From the IMG/VR virus record IMGVR_UViG_3300020548_000018, positions 1 through 49,472 of that record: 49,472 nt of DNA. One strand, 5' to 3'. The notes beneath the pieces are model-generated. The model searched no databases. It was not told the origin of the DNA and saw nothing but the letters and a program-made list of their open reading frames with translations. The translations under genes were made by a program, and so were the position numbers. Position 1 is the stretch's first letter. Each line of letters begins with the position of its first letter. Shown here piece by piece: positions 11,384 through 19,576 of the stretch. Source of the stretch: a virus.

Positions 11384-11935
11384 ATGCGCATAAAAACAAT
11401 CGGTAAACCCTCACATATATCCCTGCCAATAGTCAAGAAGGCGGCGAATTTTTATGGAAAATATCTCATTGGAGGGGGTAAACTTTACAACAACTTAAAG
11501 TTGACTATCCAATTTGAGAAAATGGATCATATCGACGGAGACTACGCTTATTGCGACTGGACTGACGACAGTCAGCAGAAAAGAGAATTTACTATAGGCG
11601 TAGATAGAGCTCTTAACAAGAAAGAAACATTACTAGCTTTAGCTCATGAAATGGTCCACCTAAAGCAATATGCTAAAGGTGAAATGAAAGACATTTGGAA
11701 GCCAGTACGCATGGTCAAATGGCAGGGTGAAAAATACCTCCACGAAGAGATGGATTATTGGGAATGTCCTTGGGAAATCGAGGCTTATGGCCGAGAGAAA
11801 GGACTTTATTTTAAATTCATAAATTATATGAGAGAGGGAGAACCTGAAATAAAATGTCAGCCTTCGAAGCGTATAAAGATTATGGCTCCACAGAAACAAC
11901 CTAAGATTGCTTCTTCAAACGCCACCATTCTTTAA
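11384..11935 (+). CDS. HExxH metalloprotease-like protein (183 aa)
   Basis: A GTG at 11357 is in frame, but the ATG at 11384 has GGAGG in front and follows the late promoter. Residues 83-96 ([15 protein letters not shown]) contain HEMVH (88-92), a zinc-binding motif of metalloproteases. A downstream [12 protein letters not shown] could supply the third ligand, as in SprT- or IrrE-like small proteases. Its substrate is unknown. The last 27 codons run through a copy of the gene 59 start (11854) and overlap the end of the leftward endonuclease by 35 bases, so its C-terminus was probably altered by that insertion. Confidence 0.7.
   Translation: MRIKTIGKPSHISLPIVKKAANFYGKYLIGGGKLYNNLKLTIQFEKMDHIDGDYAYCDWTDDSQQKREFTIGVDRALNKKETLLALAHEMVHLKQYAKGEMKDIWKPVRMVKWQGEKYLHEEMDYWECPWEIEAYGREKGLYFKFINYMREGEPEIKCQPSKRIKIMAPQKQPKIASSNATIL
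11854..11904 (+). pseudogene. 59: Duplicate fragment of the gene 59 start
   Basis: Bases 11854-11884 match 12450-12480 with four differences: both begin ATGTCAGCCTT and encode MSAFEAYK(D/E)Y. Here the frame reads [16 protein letters not shown] and stops at 11902. It lies in a different frame within the protease-like gene. It appears to be the original start of gene 59, cut off when the endonuclease gene arrived, or a copy made during that event. Confidence 0.7.
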
Positions 11936-12374
11936 TTTTTTCGGATTGTTGTCGTTTGAATTCTTCGCTTCTGGTTTTGCCTTTTGTTTTTTGTATTCTT
12001 TTTTCGATTGTTTCTTTTGATTGTTTTTTGCCAGATGCTTTCGATCGTAACTTTTGAATAGTTTCTTCTGAGTAGACTCCAGTTTTTCCTTTGTTCCAGA
12101 CGGTTGCTCCATCTGGTCCTTCGCCACCATCCGAGCGATTATGGAGAATACCATTGTTTAAATCTTTTCTTCCATACCAACGTATTAAACGTCGTTCAAT
12201 AGCGCAAGCACCAACGTTGGTTAGATTAGTTTCAAGAAATATTATTTTTGATTTGTCTTTGGGAACTGATACGCTATGAGATTTATTAAAGGCTCTTCGA
12301 CCTTTGCCCTTGCCGATATAATATGGGGAGTTGTCTGATGCTCGGATATATGCGTATACGTAATAAATATTCAT
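11901..12374 (-). CDS. GIY-YIG homing endonuclease (157 aa)
   Basis: The N-terminal GIY-YIG nuclease domain is clear: YVYAYIR (5-11), YYIGKGKG (18-25), Arg26, and Glu60 in [14 protein letters not shown] as the metal-binding residue. It is similar in style to T4 Seg proteins. Residues 90-157 carry NUMOD3-like motifs ([13 protein letters not shown] and KTRSEEFKR) for DNA contact. It lies against the direction of its neighbours, between a truncated and a full copy of the gene 59 start. Its leader is shared with the gene at 6184. It should cut near the start of gene 59 in relatives lacking the insert. Confidence 0.9.
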   Translation of the reverse strand: MNIYYVYAYIRASDNSPYYIGKGKGRRAFNKSHSVSVPKDKSKIIFLETNLTNVGACAIERRLIRWYGRKDLNNGILHNRSDGGEGPDGATVWNKGKTGVYSEETIQKLRSKASGKKQSKETIEKRIQKTKGKTRSEEFKRQQSEKIKEWWRLKKQS

Positions 12375-12395
12375 GCTGGACCTCTTTAACAGGTG

Positions 12396-12439
12396 TAGAG
12401 TCCGTAGAGCGCCAACTCGTGACGGACATCTTTATTTAG
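12396..12439 (-). promoter_or_regulatory. Late-promoter-like box plus hairpin leader of a homing gene (copy B)
   Basis: Leftward CTAAATA (plus-strand TATTTAG, 12433-12439) lies 6 bases before a hairpin with arms GTCCGT (plus 12400-12405) and ACGGAC (12422-12427). The spacing is identical to copy A at 6634. A second possible stem pairs GGACTCT with AGA-G-GTCC, which would cover the ribosome-binding site GAGG in front of the endonuclease ATG. Confidence 0.65.
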
Positions 12440-12449
12440 GTATTTTGAC

Positions 12450-13025
12450 ATGTCAGCCTTTGAAGCATATAAAGAATACGTGGCTTTAAAAAACCACTTC
12501 ACCAAAACTGATTACGACTACATTAAATACAACGGAAAGACAGGTCTGAAACATACTTCTTTCGAGAAGCGTAAGGATAAGATATTCTTTGAAAAACTTG
12601 CTAAGAATGAGAATTATCACGAGTTTCTTGTTGCTAATCTTAGCGATAATCCAAAGTTATGGATACGAGATATTGCATATTCTGAGACCGCCCAATTAAC
12701 ATACCAAAATTGGAAAAAGCGTAATCAGTCCCTCACCTACAATTTCAAAAATGATTTTAAGAAAATCCTACAAGAATCAGGAGGGCAGCATCATCCTGCT
12801 GCTTTGAGGTTATATCTTGGCAACGAGATCAGTTTAGAGTCTCTCTGTGTCTTTATTAAAATGACTAAAGCGATGGCTCAGTGGGACTCTAAACTTGAAT
12901 ACGACCCGATATGGGAAGAAGTCCGATTGAAGGTTGTGAAATATACTCCATTTATAAAATATGATATTGAGAAAATCAAGCAGGTAATGCTTGACATAAT
13001 GAGCGATATGGGGTATACTAAATAA
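12450..13025 (+). CDS. 59: gp59-like loader of replicative helicase (191 aa)
   Basis: The motif order YDYIKYNG, KRKDKIFFEKLAK, FLVANLSDN and LWIRDIAY parallels T4 gp59 (YDVIKYNW, KRRDKYFFQKLSE, FISNLVANQ, AWIGDI, from memory). T4 gp59 is 217 residues and lies just before gene 32. gp59 loads the gp41 helicase onto gp32-coated DNA. The immediate upstream sequence (AGGTATTTTGAC) is a poor ribosome-binding site, perhaps because the endonuclease insertion displaced the original one. Confidence 0.85.
   Translation: MSAFEAYKEYVALKNHFTKTDYDYIKYNGKTGLKHTSFEKRKDKIFFEKLAKNENYHEFLVANLSDNPKLWIRDIAYSETAQLTYQNWKKRNQSLTYNFKNDFKKILQESGGQHHPAALRLYLGNEISLESLCVFIKMTKAMAQWDSKLEYDPIWEEVRLKVVKYTPFIKYDIEKIKQVMLDIMSDMGYTK
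12991..13024 (+). promoter_or_regulatory. Overlapping sigma70-like and late promoters of gene 32
   Basis: TTGACA (12991-12996), a 17-base spacer and TATACT (13014-13019) form the best host-type promoter in the window, lying inside the end of gene 59. CTAAATA (13018-13024) overlaps its -10 and matches the late-type boxes used elsewhere. Gene 32 could thus be read both early and late. Confidence 0.7.
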
Positions 13026-13085
13026 TGTTGGGTGATACAAATACCCATCATACAATTGTCATACACTGTTATACGGAGAATATAC

Positions 13086-13988
13086 ATGGTAGATTTTAAG
13101 TCCCTCAAGGCAGCTTCTGGTAAGAAGTCTCTCGAATCCCTAACATCAGAACTCAATAAGCTATCAGGCGGCGAAGGCAAGGGTGCCGACGATCGCTTCT
13201 GGACGCCAACAGTCGATAAGGCTGGTAATGGTTATGCTGTTATTCGTTTCCTCCCTCCGCCAGCTGGCGAGGATGTTCCCTTCGTTCGTATCTTTGATCA
13301 TGGTTTCCAGGGTCCAGGCGGATGGTATATCGAGAACTCACTAACAACTCTTGGTAAGAGCGATCCAGTTTCTGAGTATAATTCTAAGCTATGGAATTCG
13401 GGTATTGAAGCTAACAAGGAAATTGCTCGTAAGCAGAAGCGTCGTCTTCACTTCATCAGCAATATTCATGTTATCAGCGATCCAGGTAATCCTGCCAATG
13501 AGGGTAAGGTTTTTCTTTACAAGTATGGTAAGAAGATCTTTGATAAGCTCAAGGAAGCAATGGAGCCTCAGTTTGCTGACGAGGAAGCAATCAACCCATT
13601 CGATCTTTGGGCAGGTGCACCATTCAAGCTAAAGATTCGTCAGGTCGAAGGTTATCGTAATTACGATAAGTCAGAGTTTGGTAAGCCAGAGCCTCTGTCT
13701 GATAACGATAAGGAACTAGAGCAGATCTGGAAGAGTGAGCATTCGCTTAAGGAATTCCTAGATCCTAAGAACTTCAAGTCAGAAGAAGAGCTACGTGCTC
13801 GTCTGGCCAAGGTTCTTGCTGAAGATTCACCTGCAGCAAAGCGTAAGGCTGCTGAGAATACAGAAGTCCCATGGCAGGAAGAAGATTCTGCTCCGGCATT
13901 TAAGGCGACTCATGCGCCGAAGTATTCTGGTGATGACGAAGATGACGATGAGTCATTGGAGTTCTTTAAGAAGCTTGCTAATGAATAA
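13086..13988 (+). CDS. 32: gp32-like single-stranded DNA-binding protein (300 aa)
   Basis: Start at 13086 (ACGGAGAATATAC). The T4 gp32 landmarks are present: AGNGYAVIRFLPP (47-59), DHGF...WYIENSLTTLG (71-90), NEGKVFLYKYGKKIFDK, a KIRQVEGYRNYDKSEF stretch, and an acidic tail (DDEDDDESLEFF) that in T4 contacts replication partners. Length equals T4 (301). It coats ssDNA in replication, recombination and repair. The protein has no cysteine at all, so the T4 zinc site (His plus three Cys) is absent. A strong terminator follows. Arginine codons are CGT/CGC. Confidence 0.95.
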   Translation: MVDFKSLKAASGKKSLESLTSELNKLSGGEGKGADDRFWTPTVDKAGNGYAVIRFLPPPAGEDVPFVRIFDHGFQGPGGWYIENSLTTLGKSDPVSEYNSKLWNSGIEANKEIARKQKRRLHFISNIHVISDPGNPANEGKVFLYKYGKKIFDKLKEAMEPQFADEEAINPFDLWAGAPFKLKIRQVEGYRNYDKSEFGKPEPLSDNDKELEQIWKSEHSLKEFLDPKNFKSEEELRARLAKVLAEDSPAAKRKAAENTEVPWQEEDSAPAFKATHAPKYSGDDEDDDESLEFFKKLANE

Positions 13989-13995
13989 AATGAAG

Positions 13996-14020
13996 AGGGA
14001 GCCTTTTGGCTCCCTTTTTT
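13996..14020 (+). terminator. Rho-independent terminator after gene 32
   Basis: AGGGAGCC (13996-14003), loop TTTT and GGCTCCCT (14008-14015), followed by T (14016-14020). It separates the rightward replication block from the leftward tail block, whose last stop is at 14022. In the leftward sense the T-run is weaker. Confidence 0.9.
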
Positions 14021-14021
14021 A

Positions 14022-16121
14022 TTATCCCCACATGTTCTTTTTGTAATTCTTCATTTCTTTCCAATGATTGCCACCAATCATTTCAGCCCAATCAGGCCAG
14101 CCAACATCATATGTGCCATTGTAGCCGCCAGCACTAACATTGCTGTTGTTATTGACAACTGTAGATGACGAACCAGATTGTTGACCAAATATAGAAGCAA
14201 GTATTTCAGATATTGGTTCCTGTTGCGCAATTTCTTGTTGAACTTGGTTTGATACAGCTGCCTGTTTAAGAGTTTGAGTGTTTTCTGTAGATCTACTCAA
14301 TTGTTCTAATATTTGTGTACTAGATAACTGTTGTGATTGTGGCTGTTCTGCTTGTTGCTGCGGAGCAATTGCTGCAGCTTCGTCTTGAGCTGATTGTAAT
14401 TGGCCCATCATTGCTGATGCTGCAGCCGCAGCCATAGGATTCATTCCTGTCATCATCATTGTCATTTGTTCAGGAGTTAATCCTGCGGCTGCTCCTGGCA
14501 TTGCCTGTGTCATTGCAACTGGAGTTGCTGTTGGCATCATCGGAGAACTTGATCCTGGAGTTGTTGCTGATGGTTCAGATCCGGGAGTTGTTTGACCGCC
14601 AATTATAGATTGACCACCTTTGATACCTTTGCCACCTATTTGAGCGTGAATATGGTTATCGTGACCTTTGGTTCTCCAAAGAACAGTATATCCTGCAGCT
14701 TGAATTTGTTTTGCCAATTCATCAAATCTCTTGCCCCAAACCGGATCACTGGCTTCAGTTATACTACCAGGAGCATTAATATCAATTGCCAACCCATCGT
14801 TATGAGCAGAACCAGGATGATGCTGTTCCGGATGAACGCCATTAAACGCTGGATGTTCTGAAACTCTTATTCCTTGTGCTTGTAGTGCTCTACCTAAAGC
14901 AACTATGTCGCCTCCAGGCAATGCAGGCATTTTACCAATACCAGCTTCTTTTTCATTGTGATTATGTTCCGCAGCGCCACTTATGGGACCATGTCCGTGT
15001 TCGCCACCAATTTTCTCAACTCTAGAAACGCCTTCAGAAGAAACTGGTGGTTGTTCAAACTTAGATTGCATTGGCGAAGATTGTGGAGTTGCTCCACTTT
15101 CAGAAGCTCCTTTGGTAGCTCCAGCCCCACCACCACCAACAATCGCTTTTTCTACAGCTGCAACATTCCCTGCTCTTTTTGATGCTTCTCCAGCTTGATC
15201 TCTTGGTTTTTCAAATTTATAAACAAATTGAGCAGCCGCTTCTTGGCCGCTAGAAACTGGAGTTTTTAAATAAGATTTCATTTCGCCTTCGGTCAGAGCG
15301 TAATCAATTTGCCCTTTCCAATTTTTCTGCCAGTCAGGTCCAGCTGCTCTAGTCATGTCAGTGAATCTATGTTCACCAGTTCTTAAATTATCATGATGTT
15401 GGAACAAACCGCCAGATGGACCATTAACGTCGTTGCGATTATATGCGCCTGAATTAAATTTTGATTCATTTTGTATATTAGCTAACATTCCTACAGCGTG
15501 TTCGTGGTCTATACCTTTTTCTTTAGTCAGGTAGCTATATATGTCCTTTGCCATAACAGGATTGCTTACCTGTTTGACTCCGCCACCAGCGCCGCCGAGA
15601 CCTCCACCAGCGCCGCCAGCACCACCTCCAGTCATAAAGTCCATTGCAGTTTTACCCGCACCAAAAGCCAAACCTCCCATAGCCAATGCACCAATACCTT
15701 TAACTATGGACATAGCTGTTCCGCTAAGACCAGTTAATAATCCTGGTAATAGACTTTGTCCAATTGAAGATTGAAGGTCTTGATTTAGGCGAAATATACT
15801 ATTATCAACGTTTGCTATTCCTCTGGCCATATTTTTTATGCCAGTAGCCATATCATGTATGCCAGAATTTATGTCTTGAAGTTCAGATTGAATTGCTTGT
15901 AATGTAGAAGAATTTCTTTCAGATACACTTTCGTTTTCCTGCATAACATTTTGAAGATCATTAAGATCCTGTCGCTGTGCCTTAATAGCAGCAGCAATAG
16001 TTCCCATAATCTTAGATAAATTAGCATTTCCTCTTTCCGCAGCTTCTCTGAATTGTCCAGCGGAATCTCCCATCGCTGAACGAATTGTGCCTGAGAGTTG
16101 CGAAAGTTCTGCTTGTTCCAT
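14022..16121 (-). CDS. Tail/baseplate protein with lysozyme-type and M15-like hydrolase domains (699 aa)
   Basis: Domains in order: helical coil (1-115), hydrophobic segment (about 120-163), Gly-rich linker (164-181), tail lysozyme domain (190-328; MLANIQNESKFNSGAYN with likely catalytic Glu219), a His-rich linker, and a peptidase M15-like domain (400-495; SAHNDGLAIDIN and HDNHIHAQ as zinc ligands). A Gln/Ala/Met-rich stretch and a short C-terminal domain follow. It should cut glycan and peptide bonds of the wall at injection. The position behind gp26 and the coil plus hydrophobic segment would also fit a tape-measure protein; hub lysozyme is the other reading. Confidence 0.75.
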   Translation of the reverse strand: MEQAELSQLSGTIRSAMGDSAGQFREAAERGNANLSKIMGTIAAAIKAQRQDLNDLQNVMQENESVSERNSSTLQAIQSELQDINSGIHDMATGIKNMARGIANVDNSIFRLNQDLQSSIGQSLLPGLLTGLSGTAMSIVKGIGALAMGGLAFGAGKTAMDFMTGGGAGGAGGGLGGAGGGVKQVSNPVMAKDIYSYLTKEKGIDHEHAVGMLANIQNESKFNSGAYNRNDVNGPSGGLFQHHDNLRTGEHRFTDMTRAAGPDWQKNWKGQIDYALTEGEMKSYLKTPVSSGQEAAAQFVYKFEKPRDQAGEASKRAGNVAAVEKAIVGGGGAGATKGASESGATPQSSPMQSKFEQPPVSSEGVSRVEKIGGEHGHGPISGAAEHNHNEKEAGIGKMPALPGGDIVALGRALQAQGIRVSEHPAFNGVHPEQHHPGSAHNDGLAIDINAPGSITEASDPVWGKRFDELAKQIQAAGYTVLWRTKGHDNHIHAQIGGKGIKGGQSIIGGQTTPGSEPSATTPGSSSPMMPTATPVAMTQAMPGAAAGLTPEQMTMMMTGMNPMAAAAASAMMGQLQSAQDEAAAIAPQQQAEQPQSQQLSSTQILEQLSRSTENTQTLKQAAVSNQVQQEIAQQEPISEILASIFGQQSGSSSTVVNNNSNVSAGGYNGTYDVGWPDWAEMIGGNHWKEMKNYKKNMWG

Positions 16122-16301
16122 TTATTTGCTCTTATTTTTGAGTTCTTCTACTTCTTTAAGATAATCAACTAACATCTGAACATAGATATCTCTTTCAAAT
16201 GGCATAAGGTGTTCAATATCACTAATTGAATATTTATGGTGCTGGGCCAATGAAAATATCGTTGAGAAATAGTTACCCAACGAATTATGACTCAGCGCCA
16301 T
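16122..16301 (-). CDS. Small protein at the gp51 position (59 aa)
   Basis: The ATG at 16301 lies 10 bases inside the end of gp26, and the TAA directly abuts the ATG of the 699-residue protein. MALSHNSLGNYFSTIFSLAQ and the ending DIYVQMLVDYLKEVEELKNK predict a helical protein with SISDIEHLMPFERD in the middle. T4 has gene 51 (hub assembly, much longer) after gene 26, so an assembly role is possible. This is by position only. Confidence 0.6.
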   Translation of the reverse strand: MALSHNSLGNYFSTIFSLAQHHKYSISDIEHLMPFERDIYVQMLVDYLKEVEELKNKSK

Positions 16302-17005
16302 GTAAAAAAATCGTTTAACGAATTCAAAACGATCTCTCGTTTTGTCCCTGCTGTATTTTCATACTTAATTACATATTCGATCTTAGGAATATTAAGTAAA
16401 AACTTCTGAATTTCTTCAAAAACCTTAATATTGAGGTTTTCTAGAAAGTCTACTAGATCCTGTTTTTTATAATCGCTTGCTTTATAGATCTGATCTTCAT
16501 AATAAATTGAATCGATACAACGAACTATGAGCTCAAATATGTAATCTTTCTCTAAACTCAAAAATTCTTTGTCGTCATACAGTTTTGCAGAAGGATATTT
16601 CATAACAATACCCGATTTATCGGTGATTTTTATGTTATTAATAATTTTTTCAGGAAAATTTACTTCAATTTTATTGAGATCGATCTCAAAATCGTATGTT
16701 TTATCGTCTTCAGAATCTTTGTATGAAACTTTTACGATATTATCCACTGAAATTGACCTTAATTTGAGAAAAATATACTCAAGATCAAAGAGCGCCAGCT
16801 TATCAATGTCAAATTTAGAATCAATAGAACAATTATTGATGATTTGTTTGATTGCTGAGAGAATATCCGTTGCCTGTTCACTTTCTTTAGCCATTAATAA
16901 CAGTTTTTCTTCTTTAACTAAGAAAGGTCTAAACTGAAATTCCTTTTTCAAGGAAGGAACATTTACTCTATAAACTGGATAATCAATTTTAGGCAATGAT
17001 GACAT
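16292..17005 (-). CDS. 26: gp26-like baseplate hub protein (237 aa)
   Basis: The N-terminus (SLPKIDYPVYRVNVPSLKKE, then FQFRPFLVKEEKLLLMAKES) is the signature of the T4-like baseplate hub family of gp26, which in T4 is 208 residues. QATDILSAIKQIINNC and FDLEYIFLKLRSISV also fit. It is required for central hub assembly. It sits between a tube-fold protein and a small helical protein in the leftward tail operon. Confidence 0.8.
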   Translation of the reverse strand: MSSLPKIDYPVYRVNVPSLKKEFQFRPFLVKEEKLLLMAKESEQATDILSAIKQIINNCSIDSKFDIDKLALFDLEYIFLKLRSISVDNIVKVSYKDSEDDKTYDFEIDLNKIEVNFPEKIINNIKITDKSGIVMKYPSAKLYDDKEFLSLEKDYIFELIVRCIDSIYYEDQIYKASDYKKQDLVDFLENLNIKVFEEIQKFLLNIPKIEYVIKYENTAGTKREIVLNSLNDFFTWR

Positions 17006-17023
17006 ATTAAAACTCCATTATGA

Positions 17024-17716
17024 TTAAAATATTGATTGTGATGATCCCACACCAACACCTATAGTTTCTCGTTCTTTTGCTGTTGATAGTCCACCTGGTT
17101 GCGATCTGGTTCTTAAAATTGATGAACCCTCAATTGTATATTCAGTATAAGCTAAAGAAACATTAATTCTCATCAAATTACCATCACCCCATGAAAGCGG
17201 TATTTCTCTTAATGCACTCGGAAACGCTTCAAATAAGTTAATTTTCTGAATTGAGTTTCCATAATGATCGTAAATTACAATTACTATTGTTGATGAATAC
17301 TGATCTTTGTATTCAGCTGTATATGTTGGCGCTTGACCTGTAGAAGTTCCACTATACTGGAAAATAGATCTAGTCCATTGATACCAATATTGCCAAAATT
17401 CGCAAAAATGATCACCAATCATAGAAATATTAGTTTCTTGATATTGGGCGTTTGTTGGTTTCTTTTGAGTTGGACCTATACCGTAATGATTGATGTCTGA
17501 AGAAATAAGAGAAATACCAGGAGCTCTGACTTGATCAACTCTGAAAGACATATTTTCAGATATTTGTTTTAACGAAACAGGAGTGCCCTGATTGCCCAAA
17601 GCACCACCGTTTTGCGTCATAACTGGTGGTGTTTGAACAAATACCTCAAAAGAATTATTATCTAGGTATCCGAAATCTCTTATATTAGTTGAAAACTTGT
17701 TTATGTTAAAAGCCAT
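17024..17716 (-). CDS. 54: Tube-fold baseplate protein, gp54-like (230 aa)
   Basis: The layout (N-terminal NSFEVFVQTPP, VRAPG loop, central FCEFWQYWYQWTRSIF, TIVIVIYDHYGNSI, then FEAFPSALREIPLSWGDGNL with a final INVSLAYTEY) is that of tail-tube-fold proteins such as T4 gp19, gp48 and gp54. Within a baseplate cluster and with gp48 encoded across the divergent promoter, gp54 (tube initiator) is the best reading. A tail tube subunit is the alternative. T4 gp54 is longer (320 residues). Confidence 0.6.
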   Translation of the reverse strand: MAFNINKFSTNIRDFGYLDNNSFEVFVQTPPVMTQNGGALGNQGTPVSLKQISENMSFRVDQVRAPGISLISSDINHYGIGPTQKKPTNAQYQETNISMIGDHFCEFWQYWYQWTRSIFQYSGTSTGQAPTYTAEYKDQYSSTIVIVIYDHYGNSIQKINLFEAFPSALREIPLSWGDGNLMRINVSLAYTEYTIEGSSILRTRSQPGGLSTAKERETIGVGVGSSQSIF

Positions 17717-17724
17717 TTTAGTCC

Positions 17725-18300
17725 CTAGTAAGGTGGTGAACCAGCATATCTTTTATTTGAGTTTATTTTCCATCTATGAATTGGCAACACAGCAGCCTTT
17801 TCCCAATTAGACGGGTCAACTTCATGAAACGAACTTCTAACATGACTATAAAGATATCTCTTTATACACCCATCAACGCCTTTAAAGACGTTTGAATAAC
17901 CTCTTAAAATTTCATAAGACAAACTAAGCCTTTTATTCATTTTATATTTATTTTCGTCAGTAAATTCTACTAAAGAGTTTAATAACCTGACTCTGGCCAA
18001 TGCCGGAAGATAATGTAGGTTGATACCCAAAAATCCGTCTATATACATCTCAACGGGCATAGTTAATGGATACATATCGTAAAAAGGAAGGGTGGCTTTG
18101 TATTTTGGATCATACAAATAAAGGTACATTCCTCCAATTTGAGGCAATGACATCTTTTTAAAATATTTGTTTGGTTCTGCTTTGGTCTTATTTGATTTTA
18201 AATCTTCGACAGAATCATTGAACCAATCCTCAGCTGAAAGAGATTTGTCAGCTAAAGCTCGGGCAGAGGCTCTTAGAAGGTCATTGAACGTATTTGGCAT
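17725..18300 (-). CDS. Conserved-looking virion assembly protein (191 aa)
   Basis: It overlaps the gp4 gene stop by one base. A distinctive block (MYLYLYDPKYKATLPFYDM, then YPLTMPVEMYIDGFLGINLH and YLPALARVRLLNSL) suggests a conserved family that I associate with T4-like phages, next to head-completion or baseplate genes. I cannot name its function. There are no membrane segments. Confidence 0.55.
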   Translation of the reverse strand: MPNTFNDLLRASARALADKSLSAEDWFNDSVEDLKSNKTKAEPNKYFKKMSLPQIGGMYLYLYDPKYKATLPFYDMYPLTMPVEMYIDGFLGINLHYLPALARVRLLNSLVEFTDENKYKMNKRLSLSYEILRGYSNVFKGVDGCIKRYLYSHVRSSFHEVDPSNWEKAAVLPIHRWKINSNKRYAGSPPY

Positions 18301-18755
18301 TAATAACCTTTCGGTAATCCTAGTTCGTTTTCTGTCATTATTATGAATTCAAATCCTCTATCTTTGCAGTATTCACGAGCAGCTTTCCATTTGGCTGAAT
18401 TTACACCCCAAGTCATAACTTCATTAACATATTTTCGACTTTTCTTTTTGCTTTCAGTAATAGTTGGCGGCTGCGTTTGCTTGAAGGGTTTTACCTCTAT
18501 GAGCACAGTTCTAGTCCCGCCTCCAGGCTTATTCATTTTTGCAGTAAAATCCACATAATAGCGATGTATTCTATTATCAACTGGCGATCTATATGGTATT
18601 ATAGTCTCCTCTGAAGACCACCATATTATGTTAGGGTCAATATCAAATCGACTCATTACTAATAATTCCCATCGAGAACGATAAATAATGTTGGTTGGAT
18701 CGCCTTTGTATTTTTGAGGATTCCTTGGTTTAAAATAACCTTGATACTTAGCCAT
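18300..18755 (-). CDS. 4: gp4-like head completion protein (151 aa)
   Basis: The N-terminus AKYQGYFKPRNPQKYKGDPT, then NIIYRSRWELLVMSRFD, closely follows T4 gp4 (150 residues). TVLIEVKPFKQTQPP contains the E-x-K of a PD-(D/E)xK/TnsA-like nuclease fold, with an upstream Asp in YYVDFTAK. gp4 acts after DNA packaging to finish the head before tail joining, perhaps by trimming DNA ends. It is the first gene of the leftward late operon. Confidence 0.9.
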   Translation of the reverse strand: MAKYQGYFKPRNPQKYKGDPTNIIYRSRWELLVMSRFDIDPNIIWWSSEETIIPYRSPVDNRIHRYYVDFTAKMNKPGGGTRTVLIEVKPFKQTQPPTITESKKKSRKYVNEVMTWGVNSAKWKAAREYCKDRGFEFIIMTENELGLPKGY

Positions 18756-18768
18756 GTTCTATATCACT

Positions 18769-18789
18769 AATAAATAAACTATATTTATT
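18769..18789. promoter_or_regulatory. Divergent pair of late-type promoters
   Basis: AATAAATA on the plus strand (18769-18776) faces away from the same box on the minus strand (plus TATTTATT, 18782-18789), with 5 bases between. Each lies a similar distance from its gene: ATG at 18809 rightward and 18755 leftward. Both differ from TATAAATA at the first base only. This single site launches both tail operons. Confidence 0.65.
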
Positions 18790-18808
18790 CAAATAATAAA
18801 AGGGAATC

Positions 18809-19573
18809 ATGGCAGTACCTAATTTTCCACAACCACCGGGAAGAAATATCGGAAGCGGGGCGGGCATGACCTTCCCTTCGGATCTCATCACAAATGGTAG
18901 AGAATACTATACCGAAATAAACTTCCAAAGTTACGAATATGCCACTGCAACTGGTTTAGGAGCTCTTTCCTTTGGTGGAGGAGTTAGATTACCCATTCCA
19001 AGAAGAATTAATGATAATGAAAGTATTATTTGGGAAGAATGGTCAGGAACACAAGCAGCACCACAGCTTTTAAATGCAGGGGCTGGTATAGCTAGCACAT
19101 TTGGTGCTGGTGCAGTTGCTAGAGTAGCACAGGGACTTGGCGGTGTTATGACTGGCTTGACAGCTGGTGTTGATATGGCTGGAACTTTTACTGGACAATC
19201 TGTAAATCCATTCCAGTTTATGATGTTCAAAAGACCAAATTTCAAAGAATATACTTTTAGTTGGATATTAGCTCCGAATACAAGAGAAGATTCTGATAAT
19301 TTGAAGGATATTATCAACAAATGCAAAAAATCTGCTTTGCCTTCAACTGGTTCTCTTGGTGGCGGATTAATGAAATATCCAGATATTGCCATGGTCAGAT
19401 TTAGACCAGATGATTATTTGTTCAAACTAAAGCCTTGTGCTATTCTAGGTGTTCAGGTGGACTATACAGGCGCAGGACCATCGTTTTTCAAAAGTGGCGC
19501 ACCAACAATTGTAACTCTTACTATGCAATTAAAAGAACTTCAATTGCAGAAAAAAGACACATACGTAGAGTAA
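18809..19573 (+). CDS. 48: gp48-like baseplate tube-cap protein (254 aa)
   Basis: Central SVNPFQFMMFKRPNFKEYTF and SWILAPNTREDSDNLKDII, with a final VQVDYTGAGPSFFKSGAP, are the conserved features of gp48 and related tube-adaptor proteins that sit on the hub below the tail tube. T4 gp48 is 364 residues; a shorter form like this is usual in cyanophage-type relatives. The middle Ala/Gly-rich stretch (about 85-130) could insert or be flexible. It leads the rightward operon. Confidence 0.75.
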   Translation: MAVPNFPQPPGRNIGSGAGMTFPSDLITNGREYYTEINFQSYEYATATGLGALSFGGGVRLPIPRRINDNESIIWEEWSGTQAAPQLLNAGAGIASTFGAGAVARVAQGLGGVMTGLTAGVDMAGTFTGQSVNPFQFMMFKRPNFKEYTFSWILAPNTREDSDNLKDIINKCKKSALPSTGSLGGGLMKYPDIAMVRFRPDDYLFKLKPCAILGVQVDYTGAGPSFFKSGAPTIVTLTMQLKELQLQKKDTYVE

Positions 19574-19576
19574 GAC

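Noticed and set aside
14592-15774. Rightward frames opposite the 699-residue gene, including a proline-rich one
   Set aside because: Antisense of Gly/Ala-rich coding sequence; no starts with ribosome-binding sites.
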